A stretch of 33,208 bases of DNA from JBAVVD01 sp049697115 (GTDB lineage Bacteria > Acidobacteriota > Aminicenantia > Aminicenantales > UBA4085), in NCBI GenBank assembly GCA_049697115.1, contig JBAVVD010000074.1, positions 1 to 33,208 of the forward strand, given 5' to 3'. Position numbers and translations under genes: made by a program. Each line of letters starts with the position of its first letter. Position 1 is the stretch's first letter. A model generated the notes under the pieces. That model did not search any database. It was given only the letters and a program-made list of their open reading frames with translations, and was not told the origin of the DNA. Of this stretch, positions 1 through 8,485 are shown piece by piece.

Positions 1-99
1 AAAACCGACCGTATCGCTCCTGTGCTCCTCCCCTCCTACACTCCGGAAGTCGTGCGCAAGCGCCAGCTCACCGCCCACTACGAAGGCACCCTGCGGTAA
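1..99 (+). CDS. 3' end of an unidentified gene (partial)
   Basis: The first 32 codons of the window are open and end at a TAA at 97-99. The encoded tail is basic and polar, with the motif P-S-Y-T-P-E-V-V-R-K-R followed by a terminal G-T-L-R. Codon choice looks like real coding sequence (GC-rich third positions, no rare-codon runs). I do not recognise the family from so short a tail. No rho-independent terminator follows, but the promoter at 250-279 suggests the next gene has its own transcription start. Confidence 0.55.
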   Translation, partial: KTDRIAPVLLPSYTPEVVRKRQLTAHYEGTLR

Positions 100-135
100 A
101 AACTATTTCTTCATTTCCTTAAAAACAGATTTGTA

Positions 136-158
136 ATACAAGGTATTTTTTCTTGTAT
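136..158. promoter_or_regulatory. Short inverted repeat between the partial gene and the first PPDK_N gene
   Basis: A perfect 7-bp inverted repeat (ATACAAG at 136-142, CTTGTAT at 152-158) flanks a T-rich 9-nt spacer. The T-run lies in the loop rather than after the stem, so it is not a classical terminator. It could be an operator half-site pair or chance in AT-rich sequence. Confidence 0.2.
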
Positions 159-249
159 CTCCTGCATGTGCCTTCGCATTGCCAACCAATTGAGACGTGC
201 GGACACATCCGCGGGCTCAAGCCATGCGGCAAGCCGCATTAAGCCGTCC

Positions 250-279
250 TTGACATCTTTTCAAGTCGTCATTTATACT
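250..279 (+). promoter_or_regulatory. Strong sigma70-type promoter for the PPDK_N/response-regulator operon
   Basis: TTGACA at 250-255 (6/6 match) is followed after 18 nt by TATACT at 274-279 (5/6 match). The predicted transcription start is about 286, which leaves a leader of roughly 85 nt before the ATG at 373. The open frame of the next gene runs back to 166, so this promoter lies inside that extension and argues for the start at 373. Confidence 0.6.
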
Positions 280-372
280 TCCCCACAGCGGGCGGAGGCG
301 AAAATCGACACAAAGACTCACAATCGACCATCGCTCGCGAAAAGGAAATTCTTATCCTTTAAAAAAAGACGA

Positions 373-2040
373 ATGAGTATTTTTGTCTCAGAGATAGCTG
401 ACAATGTCAAGATTTATGGCACGGGTTCTCTGGGCGGAAAAGGAATCGGACTCGCCAAGGTCAACGAGCTTTCTCTTCCCAAGGTCAGCAAACTGAGAAC
501 CCATATCCTCACCACCTCTTTCTTCGACCGTTTCCTCGAAAATAACCGAAGATTTGATAAAGAGGAACAAACCATCATCGCTTCGATTCTCAGAGAGATG
601 GCAGAAGTTCCTCTGGGTATTCGTTCTTCTGCCACAAACGAAGGGGATCTCGCCGCTACGGGCGTAGGTCCTATTCACGCCGGAGAGAACGCTTCCTTTA
701 TGCTGCCTAATAATCACCCTGAGCCTGAGGTGCGGTTATCTCAAGCTATCCAGGCTGTTTATCACATTTTTTTTGATTTTCTTCAGAAGCAGCCGGCCTC
801 GAGCCGGGAAAAAATGGGCATCGTTATCAACCCTATTCCGGGACTTTACGATGATACACTCGCAGGCCCGGTGTATTATCCTTACATTTCCGGAGTGGCC
901 AATTCCTTTTTCCCTCATGCCTTGAAAAATCAGAACCACAGAGAAGGTTTTGCCCGGATTGCCTTCGGCCATGGCTATGCCACGGTTTTGGATGATTTTC
1001 CTGTTATCTCCATGGCCACCATCCGCAACCCTATTCCACTCCGCCTCTTGAGAATCGGAAACGGTCAGCAATATTTCTATGCTCTGGATATGACGAAAAA
1101 CAGGGAACTCAGAGGCGAAGAACTAGAAACAATGAGGAAGCTTCACGTTCGGTTTGCGAACTATCATAAAATTAAGCTTTTGGGAATCCAGAACAACCTC
1201 ATCACCATCGAAGAACTCATCCAGAACGACCATTTTGGGTTTAAGACGGGCCTTATAGATATCATGGAGGTCATTGCCTCTCGTGTCTCTTCCCACTTTC
1301 AGATTGAGTTTGTCTTCAACCTTGATTTTTCCAGGAAGGATAAGGGAGACGGAACTTTTCACATTGTCCAACTGACTCCGCTGCCCGAATTGAAGTTTGC
1401 CTCCATAAAGATTCCTCGGACTAAATACCACACGTATCTCGCGATCAACAATGCCCAGGGACACGGCATCAAAAGGAACATCAAGTTTGTCCTCGTCGTG
1501 TCTCCTTTTATTTATCAGAAAGAAATGCAGGCCGTTGTCAGGAAGGCGATTGCCCGGGCCAACCGGGAAATGATGGACCGGAAGGAGAAGTATATCTTGA
1601 TCGTTCCTGGCCGCCTCGGGAGCAAAAACCTGGATTGGGGCATCTATGTTGACTATAAAGATGTGGACCAGGCAGCGGCAATTTTTGAGTACGGAGTAGA
1701 TATCGCCGGACGATCAGAACCTTTGCCCGAAGAGGGGAATTTGACCGGAGGAATCTATGGCAGCCACTTTCTGTATATGATTCAAGGCGGCTTTGACGAG
1801 GACCAGAAAAAGCTGCAGACGAGGATGTACGGAACCCAGGGGACGCATTTTCTGACGAACCTGATGAGCACCAACATCATCTATGGTTATGTCACGCCGA
1901 TGCAGGACACCTTTGACCCTTGGCTCTTTTCAAGACCCCACACCGATGACATTCTTTCTGTGTTAACGTTCCCCAATCCGGTCACGGTTTATGCGGATTG
2001 TCTCAATCAGCATTGCGAAGTCGTCCTGGAAAATGAATAG
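373..2040 (+). CDS. PEP/pyruvate-binding (PPDK_N, ATP-grasp-like) domain protein, stand-alone, paralogue 1
   Basis: A 555-residue protein related to the nucleotide-binding N-domain of PEP synthase and pyruvate phosphate dikinase. Visible landmarks are the Gly-rich GSLGGKGIG (residues 19-27), the IRSSA segment (83-87) and the end of the ATP-grasp fold (IEFVF at 311, VQLTP at 332). The swivel domain with the phospho-histidine and the PEP/pyruvate barrel are absent, so it should not make PEP by the known route. The usual LED after RSS is replaced by NEG, and the Q-x-R-P motif reads Q-L-T-P, so ATP chemistry may be weakened. The C-terminus carries the module shared with the two other paralogues (PGRLGS at 412, GTHFL at 500). 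ATG 373 is chosen over a start at 166 because of the promoter at 250-279 and because family similarity begins there; no clear Shine-Dalgarno is seen. The last 8 nt overlap the next gene. Confidence 0.8.
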   Translation: MSIFVSEIADNVKIYGTGSLGGKGIGLAKVNELSLPKVSKLRTHILTTSFFDRFLENNRRFDKEEQTIIASILREMAEVPLGIRSSATNEGDLAATGVGPIHAGENASFMLPNNHPEPEVRLSQAIQAVYHIFFDFLQKQPASSREKMGIVINPIPGLYDDTLAGPVYYPYISGVANSFFPHALKNQNHREGFARIAFGHGYATVLDDFPVISMATIRNPIPLRLLRIGNGQQYFYALDMTKNRELRGEELETMRKLHVRFANYHKIKLLGIQNNLITIEELIQNDHFGFKTGLIDIMEVIASRVSSHFQIEFVFNLDFSRKDKGDGTFHIVQLTPLPELKFASIKIPRTKYHTYLAINNAQGHGIKRNIKFVLVVSPFIYQKEMQAVVRKAIARANREMMDRKEKYILIVPGRLGSKNLDWGIYVDYKDVDQAAAIFEYGVDIAGRSEPLPEEGNLTGGIYGSHFLYMIQGGFDEDQKKLQTRMYGTQGTHFLTNLMSTNIIYGYVTPMQDTFDPWLFSRPHTDDILSVLTFPNPVTVYADCLNQHCEVVLENE

Positions 2041-3478
2041 CCAGAGCCGGGACAGAGAAAATCTATTCATTCCCCGGATCATCAATCCGCTCCGGGTGAA
2101 GCAGGTGATCATTTTTGCTGCAGACGCTCAGGTCCGCAAAGCAAAGACAATTTTGGAAGAGAGTCTGCCCTGGCTCAGGACCGAAATCATCTATGACCCC
2201 CAGTCGGTGATGCATTACGCCTCTCCAGAAGCCACGGTCTTTCTTCTTGATGATACATCTCTGGCCTTTCTGGATGCCGAAAGAATCCGCATCCAGAACA
2301 AGAATGTCATCATGGTCCTTCTCTCTTACCAAGAGTTTATCCAATGTTCCCCTCCTCAAGCAGCCAAACAAAAGTATCCCTACACGGCTAAAGCTGACCT
2401 CGTCTTTGCTGTCAACCAAAATACATTCGCCCCGCAGAAAATCCTTGTTTCTGCCGTCCGGGCCGCAGAAGATTTGCTCAACATCGAGAAATACTCAAGA
2501 GCGCGGCGGTTTATTTTTCATGTTGTGGATGATGAGCCGCGCTGGTTTTCCCAGTTCCTCCCGGTTCTTTACGATATTGTCGGCCAGCGTGTGGATGTGA
2601 GGATCACCCGAACCTATGAAGAGAGTCTCCAGTTCCTTTTCGGCGTTGAAGAGGAATCTCAGGTCAGGAAAAAAAATTTTATCACACAGGGGCATGGTGA
2701 TGATGTCGTCTGTCTGATCACAGATATTTTCTTTCCCAAAAAGAACAAACTCCAGAGTGATGCCGGCCGCGACCTGATCCGCCTGGTGAACAAATATTAT
2801 CCCCGAATTCCTGTGATCATCGCTTCTAAAGCGGAAGAAGCTCGTGAATTCAGTGACCTCGGTTTCATCCTACCCAAAGGCGACCCCGGAAGTTTGCAAA
2901 AGCTTAAAGATTACATTCTCAATTTCACAGGGCTGGGAGATTTTCTTATCTATGACAAAGAAGGACAGGAATTGCATCGGGCCAAGGATATCTATGGAAT
3001 TTGTCAGATCCTCACGGAGGCTGAGAAGGATACACGAAAGGGCCGGCAGCTCAGAGAAATTTTTGAAAGCTACGGAGAAAAGGACAAATTCTCCACATGG
3101 CTTTATATGCACAGCTACGCAGAGCTCGGGGACCGACTGCGTCCGAGGAGAAGCCAGGGCCAGCATTTCATCATTATGTTGAAGAGACATTTCCAGAGTG
3201 AAATAGCCCGGATAGAGCAGATACCGTTAGTTGTCGACGGGCAGAAGATCTTCAGTTTGTCTGACCTCCACGCGTCTATAAAAACTCTGGACCCGGATAT
3301 CATTCAGCCTTATTCGGATAATGATATCATTTCGTCCTGGCTGGATCGAAAAGGATATTCTGAACTTGCTGAAGAGCTCCGCCCTATTCACGGTAGCGGC
3401 GCCAAGCTGAGCCAGACATTATTACAAATTATCGACAAGTGGATTAAGGTCTACGAAGAAAGAGTTCGAACCCTCTGA
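2033..3478 (+). CDS. Atypical response-regulator protein with central receiver domain and duplicated C-terminal motif
   Basis: A 481-residue cytoplasmic protein. The central part (about 160-285) is a receiver domain: acidic pocket D166-D167-E168, phospho-acceptor D231 in LITDIFFP, S265 at the T/S position and K282 in LPKGD. Residues 22-150 look like a second alpha/beta fold without a full acidic pocket, possibly a pseudo-receiver. After the receiver there is no HTH. Instead a motif occurs twice, at about 351-376 (F-S-T-W-L ... Y-A-E-L-G-D-R-L-R-P) and about 430-456 (I-S-S-W-L ... Y-S-E-L-A-E-E-L-R-P), probably a helical protein-binding repeat. The ATG at 2033 overlaps the upstream stop by 8 nt, which favours translational coupling with the PPDK_N gene; an in-frame ATG at 1991 would overlap by 50 nt. 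Output is more likely protein-protein than DNA binding (inference). Confidence 0.75.
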   Translation: MNSQSRDRENLFIPRIINPLRVKQVIIFAADAQVRKAKTILEESLPWLRTEIIYDPQSVMHYASPEATVFLLDDTSLAFLDAERIRIQNKNVIMVLLSYQEFIQCSPPQAAKQKYPYTAKADLVFAVNQNTFAPQKILVSAVRAAEDLLNIEKYSRARRFIFHVVDDEPRWFSQFLPVLYDIVGQRVDVRITRTYEESLQFLFGVEEESQVRKKNFITQGHGDDVVCLITDIFFPKKNKLQSDAGRDLIRLVNKYYPRIPVIIASKAEEAREFSDLGFILPKGDPGSLQKLKDYILNFTGLGDFLIYDKEGQELHRAKDIYGICQILTEAEKDTRKGRQLREIFESYGEKDKFSTWLYMHSYAELGDRLRPRRSQGQHFIIMLKRHFQSEIARIEQIPLVVDGQKIFSLSDLHASIKTLDPDIIQPYSDNDIISSWLDRKGYSELAEELRPIHGSGAKLSQTLLQIIDKWIKVYEERVRTL

Positions 3479-3545
3479 ATATCAGAATAGACCTCTTTAT
3501 TCCGCCCGTCATTTCTTCTGTCCTGCATGGATTATTGTGATTGTA

Positions 3546-3574
3546 TTTGCTTTTTGTTTGGTTTTAGTTAAAAT
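3546..3574 (+). promoter_or_regulatory. Possible promoter upstream of the OmpR-type regulator
   Basis: TTTGCT at 3546-3551 and TAAAAT at 3569-3574 are separated by 17 nt in a T-rich part of the 156-bp gap. The -10 element is good and the -35 weak. The gap itself suggests the regulator can be transcribed separately from the two genes before it. Confidence 0.3.
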
Positions 3575-3634
3575 ATTTTTACTCTGATGGAGGGGCAAAT
3601 TATCTAATATGAGGATGTTGGAAAGAGGCCGAGC

Positions 3635-4354
3635 ATGAGGACATTGGATGAGGCTCGCTCTGGCGTAAAGATTTTATGTGTCGAGGACGACCTCAACCTT
3701 CAAAAGAGCCTCGCTTTTATCCTCTGGAAAGAAGGATACCATGTTCTCTGTGCTCAGACCGGCAGGGAAGCCATAGATCTTGCCAGGAAAGAGAAACCGG
3801 ATCTTATTCTCTTAGACCTTATTCTCCCCGGGATGGACGGCCTGAAAGTCTGCAGCATCTTAAAAAAGAACCCTGCGACAGCAGATGCTTTGATCATCAT
3901 GGTGACAGCAAAGAAGCAGGTCGAAGATGTCGTCGCCGGTTTAAAGGAATACGCGGACGACTACATCACAAAGCCTTTTGAGCCGGAAATCCTGTTGGCC
4001 CGCATCCTGGCTCTATTGCGAAGGATGAAAAAGTCAAGAGAGAAGGAAAAAACGACGCTGGAAATAGGCAACTTGGTGATCAATCGATCAGCCTACGAGG
4101 TTCTCGTCAATGGGAAAAAAATCCATCTCTCCAAGACGGAATTCGAGATTCTCGCCTTGATGGCAGGGAAACCAAATCAGGTTTTCACTCGTTCGCTTAT
4201 CCTTGACCATGTGCGTGAGGATGGCTATCCGATCACCGAGCGCGTTGTGGATTATCATATCACCGGACTACGAAAAAAGCTGGATAAAGCCAAGAAATGC
4301 ATCCAAACTGTTCGCGGGGTCGGTTATAAGTTCGGAAATGAAGACAATTCTTGA
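3635..4354 (+). CDS. OmpR/PhoB-family response regulator (REC + winged helix)
   Basis: 239 residues, the usual length for the family. The receiver domain covers about 11-130 with the acidic pair D18-D19, phospho-acceptor D61 (LLDLILPGMDG), T91 and K113 (ITKPFEP). The Trans_reg_C winged helix covers about 140-235 and ends in the typical VRGVGYKF. It is expected to be phosphorylated by a histidine kinase and bind DNA as a dimer. No kinase gene is adjacent; the only histidine kinase in the window lies 19 kb away. The ATG is preceded by GAAAGAGG at a good distance. The position between the receiver/PPDK_N pair and the phosphoesterase suggests local control of this cluster (inference). Confidence 0.93.
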   Translation: MRTLDEARSGVKILCVEDDLNLQKSLAFILWKEGYHVLCAQTGREAIDLARKEKPDLILLDLILPGMDGLKVCSILKKNPATADALIIMVTAKKQVEDVVAGLKEYADDYITKPFEPEILLARILALLRRMKKSREKEKTTLEIGNLVINRSAYEVLVNGKKIHLSKTEFEILALMAGKPNQVFTRSLILDHVREDGYPITERVVDYHITGLRKKLDKAKKCIQTVRGVGYKFGNEDNS

Positions 4355-4423
4355 GGGAGCCAGGAACCAGGCCCATTCCTCCCTGTTGTCACTTCGAATA
4401 ATTTTCGTTATCATTTCTTCGTG

Positions 4424-5284
4424 ATGCTTTGCTTCTTTGTCTCGGATCTCCATGGAGATGTACGTCGCTATCAGAATCTTTTTGCGGCCATTTCTCGAGA
4501 GAAGCCAGCGGTGGTGTTCATCGGTGGCGATTTTTTGCCCTTGACCTGGTTTGTGCATGAATCTTTTGATTTATTGCATCAGGATTTTATCAATGACTTT
4601 CTGGTGAAAAACCTCCTCGCTTTGCGCCAGGAGCTTCAAAGGTCTTTTCCTAAGGTCTTCCTGATCATGGGCAACGACGACTGTCGGTTTGAAGAAGCAG
4701 CGGTCCTGGATGCAACTGTCCAGGGCGTCTGGGAGTATATTCATAACCGAAAAGTTTTTTTCAGAGGTTTTCCTGTTTACGGGTATGCGTTTGTCCCGCC
4801 GACTCCTTTCCGGCTCAAGGACTGGGAGCGCTACGACGTCTCCCGTTACGTCGACCCTGGAACTCTTTCCCCGGAAGAAGGACTGCGCTCTGTCCAGGTT
4901 ACCGAGCAGGAAAAAAAATATTCGAGCATCAAGAATGACCTTGAGCGGTTGACAGAAAATGAAGACCTGGCGAAAGCCATCTTTCTTTTCCATTCACCTC
5001 CTTACCAGACAAAGCTTGACATGTCTTCTTCGGGAGGAAAGATGATCGACTATGTTCCGCTTGACCGCCATCTCGGCAGTATCGCCATCCGCCGCTTCAT
5101 TGAACTCCGACAGCCGCTCCTGACGCTTCATGGGCATGTTCATGAAGCGGCAAGGCTCTCTCATTCCTGGCGGGATCGCATCGGCCGGACCTGCTGTTTT
5201 TCAGCTGCTCATGATGGATCGGAGCTGGCCCTTATTCGCTTTGATCCCGAGGAACTCAACACCGCGACACGAGAGCTTATCTGA
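4424..5284 (+). CDS. Calcineurin-like metallophosphoesterase
   Basis: About 286 residues with the metal-binding signature of the calcineurin-like superfamily in order (numbered from GTG 4421): D9-x-H11 in SDLHGD, G36-D37, G84-N85-D86-D87, H191 in FHSPPY and G238-H239-V-H241. All residues for a two-metal site are present; the third motif has Asp after Asn (GNDD) rather than the commoner GNHD/E. The substrate cannot be told from sequence; phosphodiester or phosphomonoester cleavage of a nucleotide, phosphoprotein or nucleotidylated protein is possible. No signal peptide, so cytoplasmic. The start is either GTG 4421 or ATG 4424; neither has a strong Shine-Dalgarno. It closes the + strand cluster and ends 21 bp from the convergent nucleotidyltransferase-fusion gene. 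Confidence 0.88.
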   Translation: MLCFFVSDLHGDVRRYQNLFAAISREKPAVVFIGGDFLPLTWFVHESFDLLHQDFINDFLVKNLLALRQELQRSFPKVFLIMGNDDCRFEEAAVLDATVQGVWEYIHNRKVFFRGFPVYGYAFVPPTPFRLKDWERYDVSRYVDPGTLSPEEGLRSVQVTEQEKKYSSIKNDLERLTENEDLAKAIFLFHSPPYQTKLDMSSSGGKMIDYVPLDRHLGSIAIRRFIELRQPLLTLHGHVHEAARLSHSWRDRIGRTCCFSAAHDGSELALIRFDPEELNTATRELI

Positions 5285-5305
5285 TTGACCGGTTCAACGC
5301 GGCCG

Positions 5306-8300
5306 TCAGGCTTTTTCTTTGAGCGGCAGGGGTCTGGCAGCGTCTGTCGCTGAGCCGATCTTATCCGCATGGCCGGTCTTCCTGGCAATATCCTCATCGG
5401 TGATAAGATGAACATCGAGCAGCCCGCCGCTTTTGTATCCCGTCTTTTGGAAATTCATTTCGTCCAGGCAGAGGCTCCAGCCCTCCAGCCAGTGTATGAG
5501 TTCATGGCGCTGGGTCTTTGTCCCTTGGACATGAACCAGCAGGTCGATATCGCTTTGAGGCCCGGCCGTAGCATTCTTGGTGCTGCCGATCACATACATG
5601 GCTTTTACGCCAAAGTGCTTGGCGTCAAGCTGCGAAGCGATATGCTCGGCCATCTCGAGTCGCCAAGCCCAGTGGTTCTCTAATTTTTCCTTACCTGTTT
5701 CTTTCGGAGCAATCGGAGAGGGATGTCCAACCTCCGGATTGGTCAAAATGCCTACGGCTTCATCAAGGTCGGCGTTCATAAGAATGCGGAGCACCATTCC
5801 ATCCGTGCTTTTAGAGATATTGATGACCCTGACGGTTTCTGCGATGTCAGCAAACTCTGGCAGGATATGCGGAAGAATATTGGCTGACTCTTTGAAAAAC
5901 TTCTCCTGAAAAACGGCGCCCTTTTCATCTGGATAAAGAGGCAGGTAGCGAATTTCGGATTCCACAAGGTCCTGGAAAAAGTGGGTGCCGAACGAGAGAT
6001 CAGGCAAATAATTCGCCTTCTTCCGGGCGATTTCGATGAGTGCCGCCGTGTTCGAGATGTCCGCGTAAGAGACTTTCACGCCGAGTTTGATGTCGCCCCG
6101 GCTTCCCCAGCGGCCGGGCCCCATGAGGATGAATCGGCGCCTTGGCAGAAGTTTATTCAGCTTTCCTACAGCGCGGCCGACCGCGAAAAGCTTCGCTTGG
6201 CTGGAAAGCTCATCGTAGCTTTGCGGGTCGACATAGACGACATGCGTGATGTCTGGCACGCGGCCGTTGGAGATAAAACGATTGGCCAAAAACAGGACTT
6301 TCTCCTTGGGCAGGTCCTTTGGAATATAAACGGGCTCGCAGCCTTCCATGTGGCTTTGAGTTCTACACTGGAGAAGATAAAAGTTCTTTCCATCAGAGGC
6401 GAATTCGATATCCACCGGTGACTGGAGCTTCTCTTCGAGAATACGCATGACTTCCCGGAGTTGCGGGATGAAGGACGTGCTTTCGATCAACCCGTCAAAG
6501 GTCACCACAAGGTCGTCCTTCTCGAAGTCGAGAGTTCTGCCCAACGGTTTCCGCAGCCATTGACCGTCATAGACAGAGACGATTTTATCTATGGCGGGGA
6601 TTTGATGGCCGCATTTCCTGAGCAGGTCTTTGATCTCGATCGTTTCAAAGCTATTTGTTTGTAAATTGATGATGTCCACCTTTTTAGGCGCATAACGGAC
6701 GATCTCGTCTGCAGTGATATTAACCCGGAGGCCGACCTGTCCGGGGGCAATCAAAACAGTATAATCGTCGCCGGTCCTGTCCACGGCCCTCGTTCCTAAT
6801 CCCGGCACCAACCTGAGAAGACCATCATCGCGCTTGATCCTCGGTGACCAGCGGAGCTCGTTCCGGCTGAAGGCCACGCCGGCAAAAGAAGGCAGAAAGT
6901 AGTCTCCCATCCGCGTGCCCACGACCTCTTGGATCATGATGCCCATCTCTTCGGCGAAATCCAGAAGATTCCGCTCCGACCGGTAGCTGATAGGATCAGG
7001 CCCGTAGGTCGAGGCGTAGACTTCAGCGATGGCGTCTTTCAGGGCTTCGAGCCGTTCTTGCTTGCTGCCCTGATTGGCCAAAAACAAGCTCTTATATTTT
7101 CCAGAAAAGGAAGAGCCGATCCGGTCTTCAAGCAGGCTGGAACTGCGGACGATGATGGGCTGGTCTTTGAAGTCGTCGAGAACCATGGCGAGCCCCTGGA
7201 CGATGGGCGTGGGGAACTGGGAATTCTTGAAGGTCTGGACGATATGAGGATATTCCAGACGGACCTGATTGATCTCTTTATATTTTTGCTCAACCACCTC
7301 ATTGAGGTTATTGTAGGAGAGAAAGCTCAGCAGGCCATCCGAGGTGATGTACCATGTTTTCGGCACCTTGACCGTGCCAAAATGACTCAGAGAATCGGCT
7401 GATTTCTTGATGATATGCTTGGCAAGAAAAAGCCCTGTGCTCTTGCCCCCCAGCTTTCCCTGACTTTCTGAGGAAAAAATGATATGGTCCAAAATTTCAT
7501 AGAAATCATCAATTTCGATGTGATCAATGGCGATATTGACGAATTCCGGCTGCTCGGAGAGGAAGCGTCGGATCAGGGATATAAGGACTCCGCGTCTGCT
7601 GGCGGCAGGAAGCGTGATGCCCTCTAAAGCAATATGGTGGTAGCGCTGGATGGCGTCCACAACTTGAGCCAGGGGGAGATTTCTGTTTGTCACCTGGACC
7701 AAAAAGCTCAGCTGGTCCTCTTGGATCCACTTCTGGATATTAGCCAGGATCTGCTCCGTAGTGAGATGCTTGGCCGCCAGGTTGAACGTTTCATCGCTGA
7801 TTTTCTCACTGAAGGCAGGCAGGCTCACTTGGTAGGGGATATTGTCGTCTTCCGAATAGCGCTCGTTTCTTTTTTCCCCTGCCAGCGTTTTTTGGAGGAG
7901 CTTTTCTGCTTCCTGGATGCCGCTCCAGCTGAGAAAATTGAGCATGCGGCGGGAGATATTCAAGAAGAGGTCCTTGTTGGTTTGACGCAAAAAATTTAGG
8001 GCGACACGCCATTCTTCGGCTCGGTGAGTCGAGATGTCTCGGCGGGCCGTTTGATATTCCTGGTAAGCCTGCTTCATCCGGGAGTAGAGAATGTAATGCC
8101 CCAGCCGCTCGACGATCGTCCCCAGGAGCTTGGTCTCCTCTTTCAAAAACGGGCCATCATCAGCATGAGGCATCTCTTTTGTATAGTAAATGCTCAGCCT
8201 CCCGATTTTCTTGTCCTGGACTTTGATGTCAGCATACTGGACCCAGGGCGTCTCTTTGAAATTGGAAGATTGAGCAGAGTGCTCTTCGAGAGTGATCTTG

Positions 8301-8485
8301 GCAATGCAGATGTCTGGATACTGCCAGCCTGGCGGAATGGCCTCGATAATCCCTTTGCAGACATCAACCAAATGGGCTTCAGGCCTGTTGAGAAGCTCTT
8401 CGATTTTATACAGACAATTCAGTTCCTTAGCCCGTTCAGAGAGGAACCAGACCAACGTATCGGTATTCTTTGGTTTTTCAATCAT
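5306..8485 (-). CDS. GAF-like / PPDK_N / nucleotidyltransferase fusion protein, paralogue 3
   Basis: A 1059-residue three-part protein. Residues about 12-130 resemble the GAF-like sensor of some histidine kinases (ERAKELNCLYKI ... PPGWQYPDICIAKI ... GPFLKEE). A helical linker follows. The PPDK_N region covers about 340-720 with GKLGGKSTG (343-351), VRSSSLLED (446-454), IEF (693-695) and LLQCR (714-718), so the ATP-binding residues look intact. The family-specific module follows (GPGRWGS at 799, GTHFF at 833). Residues about 945-1059 form a Pol-beta-type nucleotidyltransferase with G967-S968, D979 and D981 in SDIDLLV, and D1024 in LLDVHL. No swivel or PEP barrel is present. The ATG overlaps the upstream stop by 8 nt and has GGAGTG before it. 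A sensory enzyme that reads PEP/pyruvate/ATP state and nucleotidylates a target is a reasonable but unproven reading. Confidence 0.82.
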   Translation of the reverse strand: MIEKPKNTDTLVWFLSERAKELNCLYKIEELLNRPEAHLVDVCKGIIEAIPPGWQYPDICIAKITLEEHSAQSSNFKETPWVQYADIKVQDKKIGRLSIYYTKEMPHADDGPFLKEETKLLGTIVERLGHYILYSRMKQAYQEYQTARRDISTHRAEEWRVALNFLRQTNKDLFLNISRRMLNFLSWSGIQEAEKLLQKTLAGEKRNERYSEDDNIPYQVSLPAFSEKISDETFNLAAKHLTTEQILANIQKWIQEDQLSFLVQVTNRNLPLAQVVDAIQRYHHIALEGITLPAASRRGVLISLIRRFLSEQPEFVNIAIDHIEIDDFYEILDHIIFSSESQGKLGGKSTGLFLAKHIIKKSADSLSHFGTVKVPKTWYITSDGLLSFLSYNNLNEVVEQKYKEINQVRLEYPHIVQTFKNSQFPTPIVQGLAMVLDDFKDQPIIVRSSSLLEDRIGSSFSGKYKSLFLANQGSKQERLEALKDAIAEVYASTYGPDPISYRSERNLLDFAEEMGIMIQEVVGTRMGDYFLPSFAGVAFSRNELRWSPRIKRDDGLLRLVPGLGTRAVDRTGDDYTVLIAPGQVGLRVNITADEIVRYAPKKVDIINLQTNSFETIEIKDLLRKCGHQIPAIDKIVSVYDGQWLRKPLGRTLDFEKDDLVVTFDGLIESTSFIPQLREVMRILEEKLQSPVDIEFASDGKNFYLLQCRTQSHMEGCEPVYIPKDLPKEKVLFLANRFISNGRVPDITHVVYVDPQSYDELSSQAKLFAVGRAVGKLNKLLPRRRFILMGPGRWGSRGDIKLGVKVSYADISNTAALIEIARKKANYLPDLSFGTHFFQDLVESEIRYLPLYPDEKGAVFQEKFFKESANILPHILPEFADIAETVRVINISKSTDGMVLRILMNADLDEAVGILTNPEVGHPSPIAPKETGKEKLENHWAWRLEMAEHIASQLDAKHFGVKAMYVIGSTKNATAGPQSDIDLLVHVQGTKTQRHELIHWLEGWSLCLDEMNFQKTGYKSGGLLDVHLITDEDIARKTGHADKIGSATDAARPLPLKEKA

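Noticed and set aside
116..131. 16-bp sequence repeated exactly at 13515-13530 (tccttaaaaacagatt)
   Set aside because: Both copies are upstream of genes, but the similarity does not extend and an A-rich 16-mer match in 33 kb is not far from chance.
166..372. N-terminal extension of the first PPDK_N protein
   Set aside because: It contains a near-consensus promoter, has no similarity to the paralogues and is rich in basic and low-information residues.
3462..3477. tRNA T-arm-like sequence (gagttcgaaccctc)
   Set aside because: It lies inside the end of the receiver gene and no acceptor, D or anticodon arms are found around it.
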